NCBI GenBank assembly: GCA_022606425.2
Contig: JAHDVF020001564.1
Location: 1,240,001 to 1,304,000 of the forward strand
Source: Lepidostoma basale
Taxonomy: Eukaryota > Arthropoda > Insecta > Trichoptera > Lepidostomatidae
Reading direction: 5' to 3'
DNA: 64,000 bases
Part shown: positions 31,110 through 46,100 of the stretch, piece by piece
How positions within the stretch are numbered: position 1 is the stretch's first letter
Layout: the number at the start of each line of letters is the position of its first letter
Made by a program: the position numbers and the translations under genes
The notes under the pieces: model-generated
Told to the model about the DNA's origin: nothing
What the model saw: the letters and a program-made list of their open reading frames with translations, nothing else
The model's database searches: none

Positions 31110-34100
31110 ATGTCGGGAGGTGCTGTAAGTGAAATTATTTATTAAACATTTTATAGGTTATGTTTTGTAATACGTTTCGGTTGAAATGTTTTTGTATGTT
31201 TTGTTTTGTTATCGTAATTAACATTTGTATTTACTAAATTTGTTTGAATATGTGCTCATTTCGTTGTATTTTAGTTATTTTTTTTGTTTTTAATAGTTGT
31301 AATTTTTAACATTTTATTTATTTACTATTTGTTTTAGCCACAACCTGCCACCGCAGGCACATCAGTGCAGGAGTTTAAAATTAGAGTGCCAAAGAATGTA
31401 AAGAAGAAACATCACGTAATGCGATTTAACGCAACACTCAACGTAGACTTTGGAAAATGGTCCAAGGTTAAGATGGAAAGAGAAAATAACATGAAGGAGT
31501 ACAAAGGACTCGAAGAAGATCAGCCCAAGTAAGTAAACCAGAGTAATTTAAATGTAGTGGCATTGGCAAGAGTTCAATTTCGTAAAAATATTTTTATTTA
31601 TTTATTTAAAAATGAACATTGATTTTCAGTTTCCAAAAATCGACAATTGCAAAGCCTATTTATTAATACTAAACACTAACATAATTTGGTATTAATACTT
31701 AACATGTATTAGAATGTATTAAAGTTGTATAGTAACCAAGTAAATGCTTCTTCTTCTTCCTTATTGTAGACCTATGTGATCTGTTCTCCAGAGTTGCTCC
31801 TCCTGTGAGGTAGATTCCCAGCTGTCCTTCCATCTTTTAGGAGGTCTTCCACAAGGACGAGTCCCATGAGGTTGATTATGCAATGCAATATAGGGGAGTC
31901 TGGTGGAGTCCATTCTTTGAACATGACCGTACCAGTCCCTTTTTCGCTGTCTGCTCCATCTTATAATATCCTCAACCTCACATATCTCTCTTATTCTGGT
32001 GTTCCTCACGTGATCCCTCAGTGTCTTGCCTGCTATCGTTCTCAGTGTCTTCATTTCGGAAGTCCTCAAAACTTGTTTGGTCCTTACTGTGTCTGCCCTT
32101 GCTTCGACGCCATATGTTATTATTGGTTATACGCAAGCAAATGCTATTGAAAATATTAAACTTCAAGTTCCAAAATGAATTTTCTTTGCATCACTTATTA
32201 TATGTTTACAGATTTGGAGCGGGCTCTGAATTTGGACGTGACGCTCGCGAAGAGGCTCGCAGGAAGAAGTTTGGCATCACGGCGCGGCGCTACCGGCCAG
32301 AGGACCAGCCCTGGATCCTCAAGGTCGGCGGAAACCCTGGCAAGAAGTGAGATGCATATTCTCACTTACATTTTTATACTTTTCTCATTTCAACTTCATC
32401 ATAACAATCATGTACATTCAGCAGTGGCGGTACTTCCATACAAGCCGAAAAAGCCGGGCTTGCCTTAAAAAATCTATAATAAAACAATGTTTTTTGCGCG
32501 TTTAATTATAGATTTAATTATAGATAAAATGGGATTTAAAATAAATTAATTCACGAAATTAATTTTGAAAGATAAAACTTTTTTAATCCGAAAAAATACA
32601 TTATTGTAACACAAAAAAGTTGGACGGGCTTGCCTTACTGGTTGACCCTAGGCACGCCACTGACATTCAGCCAATAAATTTGCAGTGTGATGACAATAGA
32701 TTATACCGCAGATTTTACATTCCACGATATAGAACCAACCCGCCAATGGTTATGCCTGTAGGTAGAGTAATTTCTTTACTAACCCAAGAGTGTCTTTATC
32801 TTTGTTAAATTTGTAAATGCATTTTATTTCATTAAGTTATCATCTTCTTCTTCGTCGTGTTAAGGTAACTGAGTCAGATAACATTAGTCCAGAAGTCCGC
32901 CAGCTGGATCACACCGCTGAATGTCTGAACCAGATCCTCCTAGGTGCATCTCACAACAGCAAGGGCACTCCGTTATACATATGCAGAGCATTATATTGCC
33001 CTGAACGACACCCCATTTTGCCATGTTTATTTATTTTGTTATTGACGTAATTAATTCCATGTTATCCCTGGATCTACTGACACATGTGCGCAGTCGATTG
33101 AGGGTCCTCCCAAGTCTTCCACGATTTAATTGTGTTCCCAATCACGCATTTTCCTAAATTCTAGTTATTTTATGTCAGTCCAATTTTTTAAAATCATTAT
33201 TATTCAAATCATTTTTGTTTTGTCATCTTTTAATAATAAATTGTTTGTGTTACAGATTCAAGGGTATCCGAGAAGGCGGTGTGTCAGAGAATGCGGCGTA
33301 CTATGTCTTCACGCATGCCCTCGATGGAGCCATTGAAGCATATCCTCTACAGGAATGGTACACCATTCATATATTAACCTTTAGACCGCTAAGCAAATGT
33401 TCCTCTATCTATCATCTCTACTCGGCACATTCTTTGTTGACATATTTCAAATAAAATGTTATTTATTAATGATATTTTCTTACATCATAATAATAATTGA
33501 TTATATCAGTATCTTCCTTGAATATCAAAGGATCAATAAACACACACTAGAGATCCCGATGCGCACGACTTATTAATCTGACTCAAGTCAGACATAACAG
33601 ACAAAGACTTTAAAGAAACTCTTCATGTTTGGTTCATATTTCAAGCAACACCTTTGTTATATCACCAAGTGTTAATATTAATGTTATTTTAGGTACAATT
33701 TCCAGCCAATACAACGCTACAAAGCACTGTCTGCTGAAGAGGCTGAACAGGAATTCTGCAGGTAAAATAATTAGATTTTTTTTTTTGTGTTTCGTTAACC
33801 CTCCCTTCCCTGTGATGGGTATCTTCTACACGTTGCTTGTAATAACCATCAATATCTCTATACATTTAATAAATACAAGGTTAAGATTTTAGGTATTCCT
33901 CCATAATATATTTACGCATTGATTAAAAAAATAATATTAATAATAATCAGAATTCATCGGGTACATCGGAGGTATTTTGTGAACATCGGAAACAAAATTC
34001 GTAGCGCTGAGTACGCGACACTATATTCGCATCTCACTCTTGCATATGTTCTAGCTCAATGTTCTCACTCTCGCCGTCCCGCCGCGCCGGCGGCAGTCGC

Positions 34101-37100
34101 TTTTGGGCTTGCAACCAGAGCGGGTCTATGCCCGTTCCGTGAGCAGATGTTTTTTTTTAAATGTTTTTAGCAATCAAATCTCAATTATTATAATTTTTGA
34201 CTTCAATTATAATTATATAAGGGGATTAGCAATGAATGTTCCTATTTTTCGGATTTAAAATAGCTAATTTTTTAACACGTACTGACTACCCTACACCGGA
34301 ACGCATGTTTTTATTTTAGCGCCCTAAGGGAAAGGTTAAGATTTGTTTTAGCCCTTTCGTGACTGGTGCGAATACGTATTCCCACTTTCGAAGTTGATCT
34401 AAAAAGATCAGCGGGAATTACGTTTCCTAAGCGCCCTTGAGGTGACTTATTCACGAAAACGGCTCTATACAAATTAGCATTATTATTATCTGTCTGAGCC
34501 GTAAATGTAGCCAAACGCAGACCATTTTCTTTTACTGCAAATGAACCCAGAGAAGTTTCATGATTGCTCCCACAAATGCAATGTTATAAGAATCAAGGCT
34601 TCGATGGTACAGTTACGTGATGAGGTTTAAGCTAAGCTTAAAGCCACACCAAAGTGCTTCGTCTAGCGCTAAGCTTGGTGACAAACTTACTTTCTATAGA
34701 GTAACGTAATGTGGTACTAAGTGTGCAGTGTGGCCATCCTAACATTATGGTGTGCGTTGGTTCGTTGAGATATGTCTGCCAACTCGCGCATAGCTCTAAG
34801 GGCTCCGAGTGAGGCTCCTACCTGTGTCACCGTAGCCTTAATAAAATCATTACTACTGTATTGCCGCAAGCTGGAAAATTTCTGTAAAGTATTTAAATTA
34901 TTTTTAGACATAAATAACTTAGGAATAAGGGATGTTCTTATTGAATGTTTCATTTTAGGCGTGACAAGGTCATGAACTACTTCTCTCTCATGATGAGGAA
35001 GCGGATGCGAGGAGATGAGGCAGATGGAGACCTGGAAGATCCGGATGATAAGAAGTCCAAGAGCAGTAAATCCAAAGGTATACAATTATGACTAACCTTT
35101 TCTTTTTTTATGTTATAGAATATATCTTAATATGTTGTTCTTTGTTTTTGGGAATCCAGTCTATTGATTACTGCATAAAATTGCAGTCTGATATAGATGC
35201 GATAGCAAAATGGACAATGGAGAATAAGCTGAAATTAAACATTAAAAAAATGTGTTGCAATGACATTTACGCGTTCTCCAAGACAAATTGATTTCGTTTC
35301 TAAATTAACAATCAGGCTCTGGAACGAGTTTCCACAATAAAGGATCTCGGTGTCGTATTTGATCCCAGGCTGACTTTTTCTGATCACGTGTTAATGTTGG
35401 CATCGACTGGCTATAAACTTCTGGGTTTTGTCTTTAGAACTTGCAAACAGTTCCGAAATCCCGAAGCGATGACATCAATGTTTAACGGCATCGTTAGATC
35501 AAAAATAGAATACCCGAGTGGTGTATGGTCTCCATACCAGCACAAGTGTGTGGAGGTATTAGAACAAATCCAGAAAAAAATTCTGAGATACATCTACATG
35601 CGGATGAATGGGGTGTATCAGAGGTTTATGCACCACAATGATCTATTGATTAACACAGAGTACCGCAGTCTCGAATCAAGAAGAAAAGGTACATTGATGA
35701 TTTTAGAATTTAAAATACTCCATAACCTCATTGATAGCCCATACCTCTTAGTGTGTTATGGCTTCAATGCACCGGACTGGTACGCTTGCGCTAGAAGACA
35801 CAATCTCTTGTGCATACCGCATAGCAGAACAAATGTCATGGCGCAGCATACAATGACCCGGGGTATGGTGCTCTTGAATGGGGTGTCAGTCGATGTGGAC
35901 ATTCTCCAAATGACCTATGCGTCCTTTAAGGATCATATAGGTACACAATTGCTGATATATTTGTATTATTTTAACATGTATGTCTGTGTTGTTTTTGTAA
36001 ATGTAAAATGTATACAGTAATTGGGTTCTAATGATCTGTTGTATACAATAAAAAAAATACATAGGCAAGAGATGGCGCCGGCAGTTTCAAATCATTTGTA
36101 AATCCTACCTTGCCTAACCTAACCTTCAATTTGCTACTATAAATTTTCAACCAGCTACGTCATTTAGTTTGTGTTTGACAGTTATTGAAAGTGTCGGGGT
36201 TAAATGCATAACCCAGATAAACATATTTCATGAAGAAATACATGACACGAATAAACACAAAAACGCTGACCCAAGACCTACTTATCAAATTTGATGACAC
36301 GGAGGCCTAGATTCGTTCAGGTTTGGTCATTAGGTCGGGCATCGTAGATGACGAAAGCAAAGCATATAAAAGCAGTACTTCCGAGCAACCAATAGGATCA
36401 GTTACTCTTACGACTTCTAACAGACGCGAGTCTACGTTAATAAGTCCACGCCACGAGGGATATCGGACTCCCTCCGATGCCGAGCTACGAAGCTAAGGCA
36501 GTCCACTCTAAACGTCAGCCAGTATCGCGACCTCGAAGAGACACGAGTCTCCACTACCCAGTCTACGTACGAGAAACCTCCGACGACTCCTCGCTCCAGC
36601 CACTCGACGATACCGCCCAGCGAGCCCTCATCCTCTACGACTCACCACCCGGACTCCGCCCCGCTGCCATCGACATCCAGCCACGCTCCATCACGAGTGT
36701 ACCATACAGTTACGTGTAATTACTCGTGATCCGCAATAAACGCTGAAGCCTCCACCGTCTTTCTACTGCTCACCACCTAACCCCCACAAAAGTGAATAAA
36801 TTTAAATATCCTTAAGTAAATGGAATACTTGTTTTTGAAAAATAAAATGTGTTATGAGATCAACATCATATTAAACAATTTTGATCTTAGTCATCACATT
36901 TGACAAAGAAAAAGAGCTATTCCACCAAGATAATGAACTAGCGCAAAAGTGCATAGTCATAATAGCAGCTGCAGCACAACATTAACAGTTAAGAGCTGTA
37001 TCAAACATCCCATAGGAGAAGAACAATAAGAAGTACAGTAAAAGTCCGATAATTCAAAATTCAAGGGACCGGATTTCGCAAAAAAATACGAATTACGCGA

Positions 37101-40100
37101 TCTCTCCAAACAAAAAAAAAATTCGCCAACTGCTGCGGCTTAGAACATCGCGGCCATTTTTTCGTTCTGTCAAAATAATAATTATGATGTCAAGTGTTCA
37201 TAATAATAATAACAAAAGTGTTTGGATAGCATAACGACGTTTTTGTGGGTCAAATGGCGGTTTGAAATCAACATCAACTTTTTTATTGGTTTAAAAAATC
37301 CTATTAAGACAGGCATCTCATACGAATAAAAAAAACCTAAAAATTAATTCAGTGAAACCCGGATTTTACGTTTTTCCGCCATTTGCGTGTAATTATTTCA
37401 GTCCCGATATATTTTAGTAGGTACGTTTTTTTCCTGCAATGTACCTACATCGAAAATATTCAAAATACGCGCGGTTGACACATTATTTCGGTCGTGATTG
37501 GTCAGCGAGCGACGTTGCGATTGGTTAGCAGAAATCTTTCAATTTTAGCCGTTTTTGTCCTATCATTCGATTTTCGACTCGATTTATTAAGCTTTTGACA
37601 TTCGCGATCGTGTTTACATATTTTGTTTTGTTTTATTCTTTAAGTTTATTAATTTTCTTCCTTTTTGTATACTCATTCTGAAGTAATGTCTCAACAAAAA
37701 AAGCTTTGTCTAGCTTTGGAATTTCTCCGAAAACTTTGTGAAAGAAATATTGCTAATTTATAGAAAAGAAATGATGGATACATATACAAGATGCTGAGTA
37801 TATATATGTAATGAAGATATCCTTTTTACATAGTGTTCTCATTTTATCGTTTTGCACTTTTTTACCGCGTGATATTTTCAAGAGAAATACGTAATATATA
37901 GATATCTCGCTTGCACTAATGTATTTAAGCGCTCGAAACGGATTCTTTCTCACGTGATGTCTCATTTGAATTATTAGAATTGTAGATACATTTTGACCAA
38001 AAATTTTACGAATTACGAAATACGCGATATTTCGAATTAACGGTAGAATTTACTATGAGAAGTCAATTTTCGGACCGAGCAAATTATGAAAATTTCAAAT
38101 TACGAATTATCGTTGTTCGAATTAATGGACTTTTACTGTAGTATGTTTTGCTGAATAATGTTTTTTTTTTAGAATTCAAGATCTCTGATATAGACGAATT
38201 GATGGATTCTGCAGACGACTCCTCAGATACTGATGATGACAAAGACAAGGATAAAGATGATAGTGACGCAAATAACAAAAAGAAGAAAGCCAAAAAAGGT
38301 AATTTCATTTAATTGTATTTAGACAGGAGTAGTTAGATATTTAAAATTTACGAATCATAATGGTGTTAGTTCAATTTAATAGAATTTATTTGTATAGATG
38401 TTATAGTACCTATATTATTCAAATAATATAATTTAACTAACTAACTAAACATCACGCCGTCTCGCCGAAGGGGTACGCAGAAAGAATGGACTGCCACATT
38501 TTTCTCTCCCGACATATTTCTCTCGCTTCCTTAACATTCATACATCGTGTCATGCAAGCGCGTCGATTTCTCTGACTCCTCACATGGCCGACATTCAATA
38601 CATATTTGATTTATTTGATCGTCCCACATTTTCCTCGGTCTTCCTCTATTAAAGTTCCTTTTACATCGTTAACATATCTTTTTTTTTTACCATTCATTCT
38701 TTCCATGTGTCCAAACCATTTTAATAATTCTTTCTTTATTTTGTTCATAACACCATCATTCGCACTGCATTCACTTCTTATATTTTCATTCGACACTATC
38801 ATACACGGAGTATCACACATTCGTCTAAGAGATCTAATTTCTACTGCATTTATTCTACTTTCATCCTTCTTTTGCCAGTTCCATGCTTCGCTTCCATACA
38901 TAAGGGTCGGTACAAGAACACCATTATGCACTGCCATTTATAATTTAACTTTTATTAATGATGAATGTATAATATACAGTAGCGAGAACAGAAATCTTTC
39001 CACACTGAAAATATCAGGTTTTTGTAATTATATAATATAATTTTTTTTGTGATTCCTTGATAGCTTTTCAGTCCAAATTATTAAGCAACACTGTTTAAAG
39101 GTGATCTGCAAGAAAAGTGCCTTTTTAGGGATCAACTTTTTTTTTCTTCTTAATTTTAGAGTTGACTCGAGGCTGTTATAGGGCGCAGCGGCACCCTTTC
39201 ACTTTGTTTAAAATTATTCAATGTTTTTAAGCTATTACCAGTATGAACTTCTAGAATGTTATTTGTAACTTCTAAAAAAATTTTGTGTTATTAACAGGCG
39301 CAGCCGCATTGGCCAAAAAGAAGAAGAAAGATGTAGATGACGAGGCTGTGGAGGAGAGTGACGACGGTGATGAGGAGGGCCGCGAGAGGGACTACATCTC
39401 CGATTCTTCAGAGAGGTACTTAAATGCTTGTTACCAATTACGCGTGGAGATTACAACTTTAACCTGACCTTAACATTCAATTCTTCTTATTCTTGGTGCT
39501 ATATCCCGGTGTGGGATTTGCCTCCTCTACAACAGTCCTCTACTGGCTCCTGTCTCTGACCAATGCCTACGTTGTTGTTCATTAGAGATGCGGGTTCTGA
39601 GGCGATTTTGTTGGTGTTCGTAATGTTATTTTATCATGCAGTTATATGTTAGTTATATTATGTGTTATTTTATCATGCAGGGTGATCTCCGATGAACTCT
39701 CCTTCTTTATCCAGGCTTGGGACCAATAGCAACTTAGAATTTTTTTTTCTCATTACTGGGGGTATAAAACGAATGCGCGAACACAAAACGCACCTAAAAC
39801 CAAATGTTACTTTCTCACATATCTAAAAGAGTTTCAATTCATTATCTACAAATGAATTTCTAAATACATATTTTCTAAATATTTGTGAAATGTATACTTA
39901 TATCTGTATACGAATTCTGGATTTTCACCTGTGGGTGGTTAATTTTAATTTTTTAATTGTATCTCAATAGAGACGAAGAAACAAACTGGAAACTGAATAT
40001 GGATGATCAAGGTGTTTACAGGACTTATGACCTGTCATTGGTTGGGTTAAGCGCACGCTTTATGTAATTACAACATTCCCCATTCCACCATTGTTATTAT

Positions 40101-43100
40101 GATCATGCATGATACATTTTTGGAAGTTGTATATATACTCCAAATCCATACCTATCTTCACGTGTCAGTTCCAGTTAGCCATCTATGTAGATTTGATTGT
40201 ACTAATTAATTTTTTAAGATTAATCTATACAATCCACCCACTAACGCCATCTATGAAGAATGATTGTTTAGCATTTAGCAAACTACTTTATTAACACAAT
40301 GCGAAGAGGCTACCGCCTCCTAGCGCACTGTTTTAGAAGTCGCCTGGAGTATCACTCCTATTTTATACGCCAAAGAATTGTCAATCGCCAAAGAATTGAA
40401 CAATCATTCTTCATAGATGGCGTTAGTGGGTGGATTGTATAGATTAATCTTAAAAAATTAATTAGTACAATCAAATCTACATAGATGGCTAACTGGAACT
40501 GACACGTGAAGATAGGTATGGATTTGGAGTATATATACAACTTCCAAAAATGTATCATGCATGATCATAATAACAATGGTGGAATGGGGAATGTTGTAAT
40601 TACATAAAGCGTGCGCTTAACCCAACCAATGACAGGTCATAAGTCCTGTAAACACCTTGATCATCCATATTCAGTTTCCAGTTTGTTTCTTCGTCTCTAT
40701 TGAGATACAATTAAAAATTTACATATTTTCTTTTGACAATTCCATCTATGTAATGCGTTTGGCCATCTTGTTGACTTCTGTTGAATAACACACGAATATC
40801 AATAAAAAATTTAAATGAATAATGAAATACAATTTGTTTTAACCTAATTTTATTCCATTGTTTTGGCCAAAACGCTATGATACTTCAACATTATTACTGT
40901 TAAAATTTAAAACACTGTTATAATATCGCAATTTCTTTTTATTCACTGAGAGTGTCGCGACAGCTGTTTCGCCAACCGATGTTGTTGGTTTTACAATAAG
41001 TTTATTTGTAACACCTGATGATGCCAACATCGGTTGGTGAAACAGCTGTCGCGACACTCTCAGTGAATAAAAAGAAATTGTGATATTATAACAGTGTTTT
41101 AAATTTTTACAGTAACCTAATTTTAATTAAGATTTTTACTTCAAAGTAGGATGACAACGTTTTTCATAGATATTTGTTTATAAATGAAGTTTTTCTGTTA
41201 TTACAGAGTGTGTTCAATATAATATGTACTGTTTTTAAAACTTAGATTAGAATAACCTATGCTCGGTCAGCTCAATAACCACGGAGATATTGTTCTCATT
41301 ATTTTATGATGTTACAGTGATTCTGATAAGGAGGGAAAAGCAAACAAAGAACTCAAATCTGTGGCGGAAGAAGATGCACTCAGGTAAAATATCAATTAAT
41401 ATTCTTCTTATTATAACGTAAACAATGGCTGATCATTACAAAAGTGGCAAGTATACAAAAAGTCAAAAATGTGTTTTTGATCCCAATTGGTGTTAAACAT
41501 AAAGACCAGTACTGTGCAAAGGTGATTTGAGTAATATAGTGTAGTGAATGGTGCACTTAAAGTTGTCATCGCAAACAAAAACCTATCCAAAAAAGCTAGA
41601 ATGGCAGTGCACAATGGTGTTCTTCTACCGACCCTTATGTATGGAAGCGAAGCATGGAACTGGCAAAAGAAGGATGAAATTAGAATAAATGCAGTAGAAA
41701 TGAGATCTCTTAGACGAATGTGTGGATACTCTGTGTATGACAGAGTCTCGAAAGAAAGTATAAGAAGTGAATGCGGTGCGAATGATGGTGTCATGAACAA
41801 AATAATGAAAGGATCATTAAGACGGTTTGGACATATGGAAAGAATGAATGAAGAAAGAATGGTAAAAAAATTATATGTTAATTACTTTGTAGACTTCACG
41901 AGGAAGCGGCAAAAGTAGGTCTCAAGATTAACATGTCCAAGACAGTAGACCTACGAGTGTCCACAAATGACTCCACCCCAATCTTGCTCCACGGTGTCCC
42001 CCTTGTGACCACGACCAGCTTCTGCTACCTCGGTAGTATGATAGCAGGCTCAGGAGGTACGGAGGAGGATGTAGCCAGCAGACTTGACAAGGCAAGGGGA
42101 GCTTTCGCTATGCTTCGCCCTGTATGGCGCTCCGGTATCATTTCGAGAAAGCTCAAGCTCCAAGTATTCAGCAGTAACGTTAAAAGCGTACTGCTGTACG
42201 GATGTGAGACTTGGAAGTCTACCGCAGACGTTATTGGTAAACTCCAGGTGTTTATAAATAGGTGCCTTCGCTCAATATTCAAAATCTATTGGCCCCAAAC
42301 AGTGTCAAATGCCGTTCTCTGGACCATGGCAGGCGAAAAGCCAATTAGAGAACAAGTCGCTAGGCGCAAGTGGCAGTGGATCGGTCACACTCTGAGACGG
42401 AACCCAGCCTGCATCGCTCAGGGCGCACTAGACTGGTCCCCTATGGGGGGAAAGAGAAAGCGAGGCAGACCTAGAGCCACCTGGAGAAGAACCCTGCAGG
42501 ACGAGGTTAAGGCAGCAGGTCTCACTTGGGACGATGTTAAGCATCAGGCATGCGATAGAGTCGGGTGGAGAAGATTCCTTGAGGCCCTATGCACCACGGA
42601 GGTGTGACAGGACAAAAAGAAGAAGAAGAAGAAGAGAAGAATGATGTAAATGGAACCAGAAATAGAGGAAGACCAAGAAAACGTGGCACGATCAAATAAA
42701 TCAAATATTGAATATCGGCCATGTGAGGAGTCAGAGAAATCGACGCGCATGCATGACACGATAGAAATATGTCAGGAAAGAAAAGTGTGGCAGTCCATTC
42801 TTTCTGCCTACCCCTTCGGGGAGACGGCGTGATGGTTAGTTAGTTAGTGTAGTTCAACCTTCACCCCAAAGATGCCACCCATGCTACATGACATATTACA
42901 TTAACAGTTTTTTTCTTCTTTTTCTTTATTTAACGTTTAAATTAGTTAGCATCTTTGTAGTAACTAGCTTTCAATTAGTAGATTTAAGCTCACCCACATA
43001 ATGTAGATCTTGTGAATTGTTTTATTGTATGAAGATCTACAGGTATTATTGATGTGTTTTATTTTATTCCAGGAAGTTGTTAACTTCAGATGAAGACTCA

Positions 43101-46100
43101 GAAGAAGAAAAGAAAGAGGAAAGTAGCGATGGTGAGGCTAAAAAGGAAGAAAAGGAGAAACCGAAGGCAGAAAAATCAGAGGCGTCCACTGCTAAAAAGG
43201 GTAAATACAATTTAATCATTATAATTCAGTATAATAAATTGAATTCGAACTTCGTCTGACTACATTTGCAGCTCATACTCGTATATATAATATAATATTA
43301 AGTACAATTTAGTAGTAAGGAACTGAAGTATAAACCTTTTTACTTTAGTTCCTTGCTACTAAATTGTACTTAATATTATGATGAACTGAGATTATCTGTC
43401 TTAACTGTAAATGTAGCTAACCACAGTTCGAGATTAATATATATTTTTTACTGCAAATGAAGCCAGTCAGCGATGGAGGTTAAATTAGATATCTTCTATA
43501 TTAGGAACTGTGTATGTTGTTTATGGTTTTGAATCATCTTACCAGACTCTATTTCTTTAACTAATTGTCTGTGGGAAGGGTATAAATACCTGTTTACTGA
43601 ATTGGTGGTGGCCGGCAGGTAGGGTATAAATACCTCTTTCGAGGACTCTGCATAAACTGTAGGAAGTGTATTTTTACACAATTTTAGTGACTTATTTTAA
43701 AGTATACATAAAATTAAATGTTATACCAAGTGTAAAAGCTTTAATCCGCTGTTCATAGATGGCATTAGTGAGCGAATTAAGCTACCATGCCAATACGTTA
43801 TACTGTTTTTTTAAGAGTTTGACATCTGTGAACATTAATCAGTGCACATTGTCAGCAAATTCATACAACAAAATATATCCTTCCATTGATAATCATGTCG
43901 CATGCTTAATAGAACACTGGCTTAACTCAAAAAAGCAAGTTTTGCTCAATCTGACATGAGTCGGTGTTTTAACTAAAACAGTCGAAAAACACGTACGAAT
44001 GGATAGCGTTAACATTGTGAACGATTATCGTACGTACGAATGGTAGCGTTAACATTGTGAAAAATAGATGGATAGCGTTAACACAAGCCTCTGTCTAATG
44101 TTAATTCAATTATGACCTAAACCGTAATCGGTCAGTTTACTATTAAGCGTGCGATGTGTAGTTTCGTGCCAGAAAAAGATCATATGCGTGAAGCTCTGCT
44201 TTAATTTAAAAAAATTGGCTGATGAATCATACCGAATGCTTGTGGAGGCCTATGGCAACAGTGCTTTATAAATCAACTTTACGAGAGAACATCGTTTCCC
44301 CGAAATTGTACCGTGCTCTACGTGAAAAAAGGCCAGATTATCAGCAAAGTCATGACAAGCTGATTTTCCTCCACGACCGTGAACCATCGCACGTGTCAAC
44401 AATTAACCAAAACTCATTGGAGAGACTCAACTGGAAAGTGCTACACCATCCCGCTTATTCACCAGACCTTGCCCCTTTCTACTACTACCTGTTTTCGTCT
44501 ATGGCAACGAAATTTGGCTTTCGTCTATTTCGCTGAGCAATACTTCGATTCTTACGAAACTAACTTAACTAACTTACCATCACGCCGTCTCCCCGGAGGG
44601 GTAGGCAGAAAGAATGGAACGCCACACTGTTCTGTCCTGACATACTTCTCTCGCTTCCTCTACATTCATACATCTTGTCATGCACGCACGTCGATTTTTC
44701 CGACTCCTCACGTGACCGACATTCAATATTTGATTGATTTGATCGTGCCACGTTTTCCTCGGCCTTCCTCTATTTCTAGCTCCGTTCACGCCGTTTACAT
44801 ATACCTTCTTTACCATTCTGTCTTCACTCATTCTTTCCATGTGTCCAAACCATCTTAATGACCCTTTCCTTATTTTGTTCATAACACTTTCATTCGCACC
44901 ACATTCACTTCTTATACTTGCATTTGTCACTCTATCATATACAGATTTGTCACACATTCGTCTTAGAGATCTCATTTCTACTGCATTTATTCTACTTTCA
45001 TCCTTCTTTTGCCAGTTCCATGCTTCACTTCCATACATAAGGGTCGGCACAAGAACACCATTGTGCACTGCCATTTTAGCTTTTTTGGATAGGCTTTTGT
45101 TTGCAATGACAACTTTAAGTGCACCATTTATTCTGTTGCCTGCCCCAACCCTTGCTTTATTAGTGGTTTGCCTCGAAAAATAAGTTTTTTTTTTGGCCTG
45201 GTACCCACGAATTGCCCGAGAAATGGGAAAAATGTGTAGCTAGAGGGGTAAAGGATTTTGAATAAATTTGTTTTTTCTTTTTATGAAAAAAAAAACATGC
45301 ATTTTTCTGACTAAAAACAGCGGATTTAAAGTTTTTACACCTGGCAATTGTATTTCAATTTCAAGCTACGTGTGTTAACCTTTAAACGCTCGTGCGCCTT
45401 GTGCAATAAAGGTAGTCCACTGCCCAAGCATTTTTTTGTGAAATATTCGCGTGACTTGCGACCTACCCGTAGCTGTTATAAAAATAAGTATATCTCTAAA
45501 ATTAGTGATCCTATTTAGGTAAAATTAAAAGCATTATCAAAATAAAAGATTGTTTATAATTTACCAAATCTTTATTTATAATTTTATCTTTATTTGTATT
45601 TATTACCCGTGCCATCAGTCAAGTTCAGCCTGATTTATGCCCCAGAGTTATGAAAAATTGGACATTTCGGATGCGCGTCACCCAGAAAAACCGCAGCGGA
45701 TATTTGAATGATGTTATATTTCATACATAATGGCATCGATAGGCCTTTCAAACAATTTAAAAATTTTGATGATATCTCACACCCACTTTGTTTTATTTTA
45801 ATTTAAAGATAGGAAGCGCTTAATGAAAGACCCTGTACTTAATTGGCTTTATTGTATATGCCAATGAAGCTCTATGAAATTACTTTATCTGTTTTGTGGT
45901 CTTATATTAATTTCCTTTTATAATTTCTGTTGTAGCTGATTCCAGTAGTGAGCTAAGTTCAGATTCCGACAGTGATCCGCAGACCAAGCCAAAACCAACT
46001 AAAAACGGAGCCAAGAAAACCGTCAATCGGAGGTAATTATTTTGCTCTATTAATTTTTTTAAATATCATTCTTCTTCTACATTATCTGTGTCACAGGTCG

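Noticed and set aside
33919..34170. 83-codon open frame with GC-rich segment in a TFIIF alpha intron
   Set aside because: No domain, no matching splice phase, and the annotated exons already join without it.
36477..36719. 80-codon open frame
   Set aside because: Lies wholly inside a solo LTR; no domain and no splice context.
41933..42607. 224-codon open frame as a host gene
   Set aside because: RTE-like C terminus ending in an (AAG)n tail and present in another, rearranged copy at 54.7 kb.
44580..45074. 164-codon minus-strand open frame as a host gene
   Set aside because: Best-preserved family A C terminus with TTAG tail, inserted in a mariner.
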